Shown here: one piece after another, positions 20,097 through 30,524 of the stretch
Position numbering within the stretch: the first letter of the stretch is position 1
Layout of the letters: each line of letters opens with the position of its first letter
Assembly (NCBI GenBank): GCA_910589415.1
Contig: OU342630.1
Span: 63,360,186-63,424,185 of the forward strand
Reading direction: 5' to 3'
Origin: Malachius bipustulatus
Lineage: Eukaryota; Arthropoda; Insecta; Coleoptera; Melyridae
DNA: 64,000 nt
Made by a program: the position numbers and the translations under genes
Notes under the pieces: model-generated
Told to the model about the DNA's origin: nothing
Databases searched by the model: none
What the model saw: only the letters and a program-made list of their open reading frames with translations

Positions 20097-20652
20097 TAGG
20101 AAATTCTATGCAAATGTGAATACATACCCCCTAATATATGTATCTCCCCGACTCATTTTAGAGCAAAATTGTATGAGAGTTTTTTGAAGGCCCTTGTATG
20201 ATGAAATCGTGCAAAATACAATAATTTTCATTCGGCCTAATAAGAGATATTTTGAAAAACGTTTTCTAAAACAGCATTTTAATTTCACAAATTTCAAATT
20301 TTAGAAATTTTTTTTCAAAATATCTCTTAATTTTCCTGAAAATTATTGTATTTTGCACGAGTTCATCATACAAGGACCTTCAAAAAACTCTCATAGAATT
20401 TTGCTCTAAAATTAATCGGGGAGATGATTTGCATAGAATTTCCTATTACGGCGAATTATGAGATATTTTGGGAAACGTTTTCTAAAACAGCATTTTCATT
20501 TTACGAATTTTAGAAAACTTTTCAAAATAACTCTTAATCTTAAAATGAAAATGATTCGTATTTTCACGTGAGTCCATCATACAAGGGCCTTCAAAAAAGT
20601 TTTGTACATATTTGCTCTAAAATTAATCGGGGACACAATATTGGGGGGTATT
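20097..20652. mobile_element. Complex foldback element
   Basis: The block GGAAATTCTATGCAAAT (about 20099) recurs inverted at about 20425-20443. The block CCCCGACTCATTTTAGAGCA (about 20147) recurs inverted near 20400-20417 and again near 20612-20630. The block AAACGTTTTCTAAAACAGCA occurs twice in direct orientation (about 20257 and 20476). The structure is a foldback whose arm has been partly duplicated. There is no coding region, and the ends are approximate. Confidence 0.6.
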
Positions 20653-20734
20653 AAAATTCGACTATAAAAACACTGGGATCAAGTTGGCTTTTAAAATTTG
20701 TTGAAATTGTCAAATGAAAGAGTAAATGACGACT

Positions 20735-22016
20735 TATACATCAGGTGTCCCAGAATAAAGGGGACATACATCCTGTGGTAGAATATTTACTTGATTTTAA
20801 GACAAAAAGTCTCAATGAACCTACCCTTTAAATTGAGTATTAACGAAGTTACAGAGGGTGTTCAATGTTTCAAAAAAAAAAATAAAAAAATGTCTTAAAC
20901 TGCAAAACGGCAGCTTAATATTTTTTTATGATTTTTTTGTGTTGTTTTTCTATTAAGTAGTCTAATAATTCAGCAATAATTACATGTGTGTAATTTGAAC
21001 CAGGGTCGTACGGTATATAGGGTCAAACATTTTTTACTGCTCAATTTTCGCGCCACAGGATAAATTTTGGTTTTGACATATTTTACCAAAAGCTAGACAT
21101 TTCTGGTACAAAAAAGGCATTAGTTTGTTAGGTAAATTCTCAATAGTTTTTGAGATATGACATGGACGATTTAGACATTCGAGAAGGACAAAAAGTTAAA
21201 AAGTTTTTTTGGCAATATTTTCCGCAACTTTTAAAAAAATTGACCTGGGGCTTGTTCTCCAGATCCCTCGACTACGAGAAAATCCTGGCCACGTTTCATA
21301 GCGTCTTAGCAGCGCAATTTTTTTTGTTTTATTTTATTATACAGAGAGTATCAGCTCGATTTAGACAACAGTAAGGGCCATAATATGTAGGTCTCGTTAA
21401 GACGAAACCGAGGACGAAACGTTTTTTTTATTTGAAGTTTTTGCATTATAGCTTGAACATTTTTAGGTTCTTGCCCAAACTGAAGTTAGTTTTGGAAACT
21501 GCTTAACTTAAGCTACAACTTTCATATTGAAGTCCATGCAGGTTCTATCTATGTTGGACCCAAAATGGCGGCATTCCTAAGAGTTAGACATTAAATACTT
21601 TCAAAAGTGCTTCAGTTTCGGCGAGAACCTAAAAATGCCGAAGCTAGTTCTAAAAAACTATAAACCAGAAGTCGGCCATATTTCAGCAACGAGGGTCCAA
21701 ATCCAAAAACTTCAAATAAAAAAAGTTTCGTCTTAACGAGACCTACATGGCCCTTACCGTTGTCTAAATCGAGCTGATAATTATCGCTGTTATACTAGAC
21801 CAATTAATAGAAAAACAACACAAAAAAAATCATAAAAAAATATTCAGCCATTTTTGAGTTAGATAAAAAAATGTAAAGTTTTTTGGAACATTGATCAGTC
21901 TGGAACTTCGTTAATACTCAAATTAAAGGGTAGGTCCATTAAGACTTTTTGTCTCAAAATCAAGTAAATACTCTACCTTAGAAATTTTCCCCCTTTATTC
22001 TGGAACATCCTGTATA
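20735..22016. mobile_element. Long palindromic TIR element with an asymmetric insertion
   Basis: The left end (CAGGTGTCCCAGAATAAAGG from 20742) pairs with the right end (CCTTTATTCTGGAACATCCTG to 22012). The pairing continues: CCTACCCTTTAAATTGAGTA at 20821 with its complement near 21915, and GTAGGTCTCGTTAAGACGAA at 21388 with the segment near 21728-21750. The left arm has about 365 bp (roughly 20985-21352) with no partner in the right arm, indicating a later insertion. There is no transposase. Confidence 0.8.
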
Positions 22017-22701
22017 ATATGCACCTACAAAAAATATTTATATTATTATTTTCATTAATAAAAACATTTATTAAAAAATGAAATCGTGAATTTTCAGTTT
22101 TTTCAGTTTTTTCAGCATATTTCAGCAATAAAAGTATCCTTATATTTTGTCTTTACTAATTTCGTGTTAAGCTTACAATCATAACAAAAATAAAATACCT
22201 ATGTAATTTCCCACAATCTAACCTACTGTGTATTTTTTTTACGGAGCTTTTGATTTATCTCTGAAATTTCTCATACAATTTTAATGATTTTTTTCTTCAC
22301 GCATGGAAACCAAACTTGCTGGTCCATTAAATTATCTGGATTTCGAATACAGTTGTAGGATCCATTCAGGGTACGTTTTTACAATAAGCGTTCGGTGGCG
22401 CATTCCACATTGAATATGCCCGCCTTTCTTTTAAAAAGGCCCTAAAAGGATCACTTGACGAAGGGAGGAAAACCCTGTCATGTGAACTGCTGGCTGTAGG
22501 TAATAATGCGTCAACACTCGAAAAGGGATTATTGAAAAGGGTAGACTGTGATGAAGGAATATCGAGAGAGAGAAAAATCGGGGTGTATTTTTTGATTAAG
22601 TAGATGAATTATTATTATTTTAGTTCCATCTCTGGAGCGAGCGATTTTCAATTTCGTGTTACAAAAATATTTATTTTGTTTTACAGAAGGCTTCAAATTA
22701 T
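22017..22701. other. Non-coding stretch
   Basis: AT-rich. No gene or complete repeat is recognised. Confidence 0.4.
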
Positions 22702-23128
22702 ACAGGGTGTTAATTTGAAAACTTGCCACCCCCGAATTCTCCTTAAAAAATTTCTCAAAGAAATCCCGAAACAGGTCAATTTTATAATTTAATTAATTAC
22801 GTTCTATTGACTAACATTTTTTTATACAGGATGTTCCTTGGCTGAGTAACGACGACATGTCTATTTTTTTTATTGAACACCCTGTATAGTATTACATTTT
22901 CAGATTGTCTGAGAAAATCCAGTAAGAATGGTTTTTACAGTTACAGTTACAATTTAAATTGGGTAGCAGGTTATGAGTTATAAACAAATGAAAATCGCAA
23001 TTTTTCATTTTCAAAGCAGTGTACTGAAATTTAAATTAAATTATAAAATTGACCTTTTTCGGGATTTCTTTGAGAAACATTTTTTAAGGGGAATTCGGGG
23101 GTGGCAAGTTTTCAAATTGACAGCCTGT
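22702..23128. mobile_element. TIR element with CAGGGTG-type ends
   Basis: The left end CAGGGTGTTAATTTGAAAAC, then TTGCCACCCCCGAATTC, pairs with GAATTCGGGGGTGGCAAG, then TTTTCAAATTGACAGCCTG at the right. The flank is TA-like. The region 22828-22888 inside it has its own ends (TA|CAGGATGTTCC and GAACACCCTG|TA) and looks like a further short insertion. The interior phrase GAGTTATAAACAAATGAAAA (22976) is shared with the palindrome at 25170. The right end is disturbed by the MITE at 23129. Confidence 0.7.
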
Positions 23129-23277
23129 TGCCCGTATTCACAAACGATAATTTCCTAAATAATTACGTAATCAATTACCCCCATCTCATTCAATTGCAAA
23201 AAAACTGCATATCTCCATCTCACTCATTTAATTAATTACGTAATTATTTAGGAAATTATCGTTTGTGAATACGGGCA
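23129..23277. mobile_element. MITE, copy 1 (149 bp, 3-bp target duplication)
   Basis: The ends TGCCCGTATTCACAAACGAT and ATCGTTTGTGAATACGGGCA flank an AT-rich centre. TGT stands on both sides (23126-23128 and 23278-23280). It has inserted into the CCTG|TA end of the preceding TIR element, so it is younger than that element. A second copy is at 55374-55521. Confidence 0.88.
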
Positions 23278-25169
23278 TGTATGTGGTAAATACTTTTTAG
23301 ATTGTAGAAATCAACAAAGTGAAAAAGATCATGGGAGAGGATATTAGTTGTCTATCCTTTTAATTCGTTCATCCTACCTGGTTCTATTTACTTACTAGAT
23401 GTTATCGACTTTTACCTTTTTCGGTCTGTACCTATAATAATAATAGGTTAGTTAGTGGTAGCAGGAAGAAAAGCAAAGAGAGACATGAAAGAGTCAGTTA
23501 AAACAATCCAATAAAACATAATTCTTCTCGTTGAATTGAATTACGTAAAAGAAAAATAATTAACGAGGCCCTCAGAACACTGGTAGCTCCAGCAGACCGC
23601 CTAACACACCGGACTAAATTCTTGTGTGAGTGATAATAATGATAACGATAATTTGAGTTTGTGCACGAACCTCGAAGAACGATTATTTCCTCAAATACAC
23701 ACGAGTCTAAATATTATGTAAATGGGAATGTGAGTATCCGTGTTTCCGGTACCTAATATGAATTTCAGAATTACCTATTATGAAGGTGTAAATTACTAAA
23801 CGGACAGTTGCTTTCATGCACCAACCATGAACTCAAAGTACCTAATGGTAGATACACAATGATGTATAGCTATGCGGTGGTTTAAATGCCGTGCAATTAT
23901 TTTAGTAATAATACATTATGCAATTATGTGGTTGTATATTATGTATAACAGCGGTAATTGATGCAGTCTAATAATTTATACAATTATTAACCCAAATACA
24001 TATAAATAATGGAAGCTTTTAAATAGCCATAAGATAAATTTTTATCGAATGTCTCTTCCTTCTGCTGATGGTAAAACGGAAAGCGTTTTCAGTTGTTTAA
24101 TTGAACTTCAAAGATTTTTTTTTATTCGATAGATCCTATAGACCGCAATGCCTGTAAAAATTTTGCTGTACCATTGATCATATAAGCACCTACTTTTAAC
24201 AATAATAATAGTCCACTTAAAAAATTGCCCTGCAAATTATAATATTATTATATTTTTTGAATTATTTTCTTGAGATATTGATTCTAACTAAAACTATTTG
24301 CTAACCATAAGTAACTTCTCTTAAGTAAGTTTACTTTGTTGCTATTTGATGGTTAGGTATATGAGAATTACATTTGGAATAGAATCTCCAATTCTCCAAT
24401 ATCACTACCGTTTGCTACACAATACCATTGTATTCTTCCGCCCCTCTCCTCATGTCTTTTTAGTACCTACTAATGTATTGGTGTTCGCTTCCGAGTCGTC
24501 GAGACGTAGTGTGGCAGGTGTTCTTTTGTGTATAATAGCAGGATCCAGTGCCAGTGTATTTATTCCTTGTTAAAGGACTCCTGCAGGATTCATAATATAC
24601 ATTGATGTTTTAGCATTCTTTTTGAGAATTACAAAGAGTGATTGTTCCCTACGTATTACTTTTTGGAGAATTATCTCGTTTGTGAGTACATATAAATATT
24701 ATTTTAATCATTATGAAAATTATCGTCATGTAGATAAAGTAAGTTCCATGGGCCTATATCACATTTACGTCTTGAAAATAAAAAAGTAATATTGATTACG
24801 CACATAGTAACAACACATTATTTTGACGAGTGTATTAAGAAATTGTATGACGTTTTAATTTTTTTTATTGTGATGTGTACTAGGCTAAAAGTTTGGTCTT
24901 GGAGATTTGGGAGGAGTTTCACTGAATTCTTAGTCAAGCTAATAAAAAAACAGACTATAATGTAGTATGATTGGAATAGTTATTTTATTCATTTAATTCA
25001 CAACCTATCGTAAATATTTGTCGACGAGATTAAAAAAATTAAAAAAGATTAATTTATAAAAAATATAAATATAACTTGTCAGTGTTGATAGACAGCCAAT
25101 TATTAAAATAATAAACAGACCGACTCGCCGCGCTCTCGTAACTCTTTGTTTACGTTTGCAACTTCTATA
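23278..25169. other. Long AT-rich intronic or intergenic stretch
   Basis: No gene, RNA or repeat boundaries are recognised. Frames such as 24346-24573 lack motifs. Confidence 0.4.
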
Positions 25170-26026
25170 CAGCGTGTTCAGCTAAGGGTACGGAGCGGCC
25201 ATATCTCGGTAACTATTGGTCCTAGAGCCTCAAATTAAAAATTTTCCAGTGATAAGTGACCATGAGAAATTCGAGGAAAATATTTTCAAGATGGTCGCAC
25301 TTCCGGAAATACCTGAAGTTGACACCTAGTTCGTTATTTTAACGGAAACACCCTGTAAAAAATTATATTTTTTAAATGTCTGAAGAAATCGAATACAGGT
25401 GGTTTTCACCATTGGAATTTAGATTGAGCGGTTTATGAGTTATAAACAAGTGAAAATCGAAAATTTTCAACTTCAAAGCAGTGTAGAACTAGAACGGCTC
25501 AAGATATCTAAAAACGGTTTACATATCCCTATCCTAACTTTTCACGTTTTATCCCAGTATGTAGAGTAAATTTTAATACAGGGTGATGAAAATTATCCGA
25601 TTTTTCATCACCCTCTGTATTAGAATTTAAACCACATAGTAGGATACAATGTGAAAAGTTAGGATAGGGACATGTAAACAGTTTTTAGATATCTTGAGCC
25701 GTTCTAGTTCTACACTGCTTTGAAGTTGAAAATTTTCGATTTTCACTTGTTTATAACTCATAAACCATTCAATCTAAATTCCAATGGTGAAAACCACCTG
25801 TATTCGATTTCTTCAAACATTTAAAAAATATAATACTTTACAGGGTGTTCCCGTTAAAATAATGAACTAGGTGTCAACTTCCGGTATTTCCGGAAGTGCG
25901 GCCATCTTGAAAATATTTTCCTTGAATTTCTCATGGTCACTTATGTCTGGAAAATTTTTAATTTGAGACTCTAGAACCAATAGTTACCGAGATATGGCCG
26001 CTCCGTACCCTTAACTGAACACGCTG
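25170..26026. mobile_element. Near-perfect palindromic TIR element, 857 bp
   Basis: The ends TA|CAGCGTGTTCAG and CTGAACACGCTG|TA are followed by arms that match over about 410 bp each with few differences (GGTACGGAGCGGCCATATCT at 25189 with its complement at 25990). The centre, near 25579-25621, is a small hairpin with its own TACAGGGTGATGAAA / TTTCATCACCCTCTGTA ends. A further CACCCTGTA boundary lies inside each arm (near 25352 and 25840). It may therefore be built from nested elements of the same terminal type. There is no coding region. Confidence 0.88.
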
Positions 26027-26135
26027 TATAAGCAGACTAGGGGTGGTATAGTAATTATTCAATGATGCATGATTATCAGGTTTGTTATTCACGCAATATA
26101 AATTAAAATACGCTAGAAGGATCGCCTAGTTATAT

Positions 26136-26598
26136 CAGTGACGTGTCCCAGGATAAGCGAATTTATAGGTATAAATGACAAAAAAAAATCGAGTTGAAAT
26201 TTGACCATTTGGGGTCCAGGTCTGCTTGATTTGATAATAAATTTTACCTTATTTTCATGTTTAATAAATCAAGCATGCCTTGACAGAAGAATTCTTTTTG
26301 TTTTCTGTGTGGGTAAAATCCTCTTCTGCAAAAAAATCAAAAATTTATCGAAAAAAGTTGCTTTGAATTCAAAATTATCCATGCATGCCGAATTTCATAA
26401 CCATCAGTCTACATCGATTTTTTTACAGTTTTTTCAATCTTTTCCATTGTTTTTTGTTTGTTTCTTCAACTCCATTTTATAAAGTATGAGAATATCTTGA
26501 TTAGAATGCTTTAGTAATATTGGCTTTAGCTTTTTCTATATATAATCTGAGGCCTAAAAGAGTTCATTAAAATCTAGTATGCCTTGGAAACTAAAGTT
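26136..26598. mobile_element. Left half of a TIR element split by later insertions
   Basis: The stretch with AAAAAAATCGAGTTGAAATT (26185), GGGGTCCAGGTCTGCTTGAT (26213) and TTCTTTTTGTTTTCTGTGTG (26291) recurs inverted at 37791-37950 on the far side of the LTR retrotransposon. Together they are the two arms of one foldback-type element, with ends near CAGTGACGTGTCCCAGG and GCGACACACTG. Confidence 0.75.
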
Positions 26599-26822
26599 TA
26601 ACAGCCATGTTATAAAGGCCCATTAAGCTAACGGGCAGAATTCTGTGGCCGTTTTTAAAGCCAATATCGACGTCAAATTATTTTTATTAACATTTTTGGA
26701 ATCCCTTTTATGGCGAGAATCACTAAATTGCTATATTTTTCACGTAAAATCTATAATTTTTGTATAAACTGCATCAGAAATCAGCCCGTTAACATAATGG
26801 GCCTTTATAATAACCACTGTTA
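26599..26822. mobile_element. MITE of the TTAACAG / CTGTTA family
   Basis: The ends (TTAACAGCCATGTTATAAAG at the left, CTTTATAATAACCACTGTTA at the right) with GGCCCATTAAGCTAACGGGC and its near-complement form the inverted repeats. The interior (ATTTTTATTAACATTTTTGG, AATCCCTTTTATGGC) matches the interior of the MITE at 54087-54305 in reverse complement, so both belong to one family. Its right end abuts the target site of the LTR retrotransposon. Confidence 0.7.
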
Positions 26823-26825
26823 GAC

Positions 26826-28434
26826 TGCTGCGGTCGGACTTATTAGATTAGGCTCTGGGCCAATTAAAATGATTCTTGGCCAATTAAAATTCGATCGTTG
26901 TTGAAATAATTGCCGACTTACCTTCGTTGGGCCGAAGTATTAATTGATGCACTAAAATCTCACCCAGATTTCGTGCGACTGTGGTAACATCAGCAGCATA
27001 AAGCGGTACGGTTTAATTACCCCTAAGATATAAGGTACTGGGATGCCAGATGACCTTTTAATTTTGAATAATAGATCTAAAGTAACCTGAACTATAAAGG
27101 CATCAAAATTCACTCAGGTTATGAGATGTTAATAATTTCCAACTACTGTAGTATCTACCTACTGAATAATAAAGTTGATCTTTTAATGTAAAGTATATTT
27201 ATGAATTCTGTTTACAAAATAACTTATTGAAATTCTATGGTTATGAAATTACTAATTAATTGATCCTGAAGTTAATCGTAAAATATCTCATTTAACAGTT
27301 TAACTGGTAGAGAAAATAATAGATATCTATGTTTCCTTCACATAATAATTGACAAGTTCATTTCAAGTATTACTTGAATAATAATGGTAATGATTGTATA
27401 TCAGGTATTTCAAAGTTATTATTAATATAAGTTTTAATTAATAAAACATCAATCTCTCGACAAGATAAGGCAATAGAACGACACAAAAAATCCTAACAAA
27501 TTTCTCTGATATCACTCTGAGCAATAAAAGGTTATGTCACACTTTGCTTACTGATACGACATTTTGCCTTCCTTGGAATGTCGTGCCGAGACTGGAGAGC
27601 GGGGCCCTGGACGAAATCTCAGGATAAGAGACCGTGGTCTCCCTCTGGGGTGGCAGAAAGACTGGTGGACGGTGTCGTGTCCCGTGGGAACACGTGCCTA
27701 ACTCTGGTAGCGTGGTCGTCCTTCGAGGTTAGATGAAACTCGAAAATATGAGGCTCCGAATGATGAGATCCAGTATTCAGGGGCAGGTAGCAGCAAAACC
27801 TTCAGATAATGTAGGAGATTCCTTCCATAAAAGCAGATATTCGGACGTAGAAAGTATGAAAACCAATATGGCGTCTGTGAAGACAGGTGGGGTTCAACTC
27901 CGTAGATAGGTTTTCCGACGAAATAAGATAGTGCCCCAATTGATAGGGTAGGTAGAAAAGAACTATAACAATATATAAACTCTATTAGAGAAAGTTTCAG
28001 ATAGTTTGAACAATTTACTTACCCGATATAATAATCGGTCCTTAGATAAAGAGAAAAGGTAGGGGTGCGACTGGTCACTTCAAGCACCAAGAATGGAAGA
28101 TGGCCGAGCCTGTTCCAGACTCGCGAAAAGGACCAATCCTTTTGCGCAACTCAAAAGGGTGTTAGTTCATCTTCCGAAACTACATCACAGCGACATCTGT
28201 GTTTCTAGTTAATCGAAAAGGAAGATTGTAAGAGAAAGAAGTTACAGATTGTACTACAAGGTAGGGATCTTGAACTTGCCTATTTTAGTTAGTTTTACCA
28301 CTCGGCAACAGGTGGCGATGTTAGTTCAAAATTCATATTTTCGGAACCTTAATAGCAAGGATTTAGACAATGATATCTTATTTAATAATATTAAATGGAG
28401 CTAATTAAAGAATAAAACCTTTAACGACGTTACA
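26826..28434 (-). repeat. 3' LTR of the Ty3-type element
   Basis: 1,609 bp, apparently identical to the LTR at 35956 except for four substitutions within the 42 bases at its 26826 end. Its start in element orientation (28434) follows the polypurine tract. Confidence 0.95.
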
Positions 28435-28445
28435 CACCTCTCTTT
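28435..28445 (-). promoter_or_regulatory. Polypurine tract
   Basis: Minus strand AAAGAGAGGTG directly precedes the TG of the 3' LTR. This is the expected primer for plus-strand DNA synthesis. Confidence 0.7.
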
Positions 28446-30524
28446 ACCGGGGTAAGGAAAGGATTAAAGATAAACCAACTGGAAAAAGCACAGGCGTATT
28501 TCAAGTTGTTACTATACCCGAAGAAGGGTATGTTTGCGGGACAACTAGGTGACGATAAGCTTAGAGAATATGATTCAGAAATCACGTTCATAAATAACAT
28601 GAACCTTTCGAAGAAATAAGATAACAATTCTGAACGAACAAACTGTCAACGACATCATTAATCTGTTTCATTGAATGAATAAAATTTCTCTTATATATGC
28701 TTACTAAGGTAACATGCAATTTTCAAAGGGAATAGCGTTAGGTTTACTAAGATTACATGCAACTTAAATATTAAGCACTAGGTAATAATAATTCATAAGG
28801 TATAAAAATAAAATATTCATGCTTCATTGCAAAGGTAACAAAATTAAAAGATATGCTAGTAACGGTAGTAATAAGATAATTAAGACAACTTTCTTAAACG
28901 GTAATTGTTCTTGCCGAACAACGTCGATAAACATAGGAATAATTTCTAAATAACTAGATACGATGATACGATAAGGTATGGTTAGATAATATAAGATAAG
29001 ATAGATAATATAAGATAAGATACATACTAAGATAAAATTAGATCTCCTGAGGTGGGCACGGTTTCCTCCTTTGCCTTTAGATGGTGTTTCCTTGACCAAT
29101 GACAACCCTGCATTCTGATTTGGAGCATGCACCGCCACTGAAACAGTGGGGCGCGGAAAAATCTGGAATGAGACTGTCGAGGTCAAGTAGCAAGTCTAAC
29201 TAAGGAAAAGTGAAACTCGATCCTCAAGGGGGTTGATGCTGTCCAAACTTGGGCATCAAAGCATCTATGTACAGGGAAAGATAAATTTTTGGAGTCCACA
29301 AGGGTAATCCATGAGTAAGATTTTTCATCTTTGAACCAGTCAAAATTTGACTATGTCATCGTCTATGCGACTCCATAATAAATAATTGAGAGAAAGGAAG
29401 TTTGCAGATAATCACTGCGTAGCTTATCAAATAGCGTAATTGTAACAATCATATCGATAAATCGTCCAATAATCGCATAGATAAACATTTGATAATCGCA
29501 CAGAGAAAACATCAATAATCGCCTGGATTATTAGATAAACATTAAGGTAACGGTAAGATAATTTATCTCACTCGGTAAGATAAGAAAAATGGAACAACCA
29601 TTTTCATCGCTAAGGTAGGGGACATTCAATATCCGTGTTCAAATTCATTTGTGTTAACACCGAATATCTCAAGTCATCTTTGCAAATTCAACACTAGAAT
29701 TCACATAGATTTTTATTTTCCATTTTGGAAAATATTCGCAGAGAAGATAAGTATTAGCTACCATTCTAATATGGTACGAATAGATATAGATAAGGTAAGA
29801 TAGGATAATTCCTTTTCTTTGAAAAGAAATTAAAGATAAGAAAGGCACGAAGCTTTGACTAAAGCTTACGCCTGTCATTTCTCAAGAAGAAAATTGCAAA
29901 TTCAATTTTCGTTTCCTTGAACGGTAGATAAGATAAGGTAGAGATATTCTGTTGTCTTCCGTTGAGGCAACAGAGGGATTTTTCACTTTAGCCATGCAGG
30001 GCGGAAAATCTTAAAGCACCCAAACTTGGAAAGACGGTAGATAAGATAAAGGTAAAAGATAAGATAAGGTAGATACAACGGCAAGATAGCATTTTCTTTA
30101 GTTCTTTGAACATAAGAAAATTTAAAAGATAACATTAGACCTGTAAACGTGGTCAGACAAGATAGGCGAATAGTTACTTTTCAAGGTAATGATTTCAGAT
30201 AACCAGAAAGATATGGGTTCTCAAAATATGGGCGATAAAATAGAGTGAGAGCCTGAGGATAGCAGATACCGATCCCAAAATTAGCAACATTTACACTTGG
30301 TACCACATTCACACAGCTAGTTTCGAGATCCTTGAGAAATACTTTGAAAGATACGGTTTTCATTCTGCATACATTCTTCATTCATTCTAAGATACAACAA
30401 GAAACGGAGCTTTCTCAATTCTCATATTGCTAGACCTCATTTTCTAAACGGATTTTTGTCAAATACAAAAAGAAAGATAAAGATAGGTAGGGAAATAAAG
30501 TTAAAGAGAAGATATTACAAGGAA
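28446..30524 (-). other. Long 3' non-coding region rich in GATA motifs
   Basis: About 2.1 kb lies between the pol stop and the polypurine tract without a convincing gene. It is studded with GATAAG-type words: the clusters near 28983-29035, 29783-29800, 29925-29945 and 30036-30075 read as runs of AGATAAGATAAGGTA. The frame at 28824-29186 looks membrane-like only because the TTATCT repeats encode Ile, Leu and Tyr. The GATA words might bind GATA-type factors (inference). Confidence 0.6.

Noticed and set aside
28824..29186. Minus-strand frame with two hydrophobic stretches between pol and the 3' LTR, a candidate envelope remnant
   Set aside because: The hydrophobic runs are translations of TTATCT/GATAAG repeats (Ile, Leu, Tyr). 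There is no signal peptide, cysteine pattern or cleavage site, and the frame is short.
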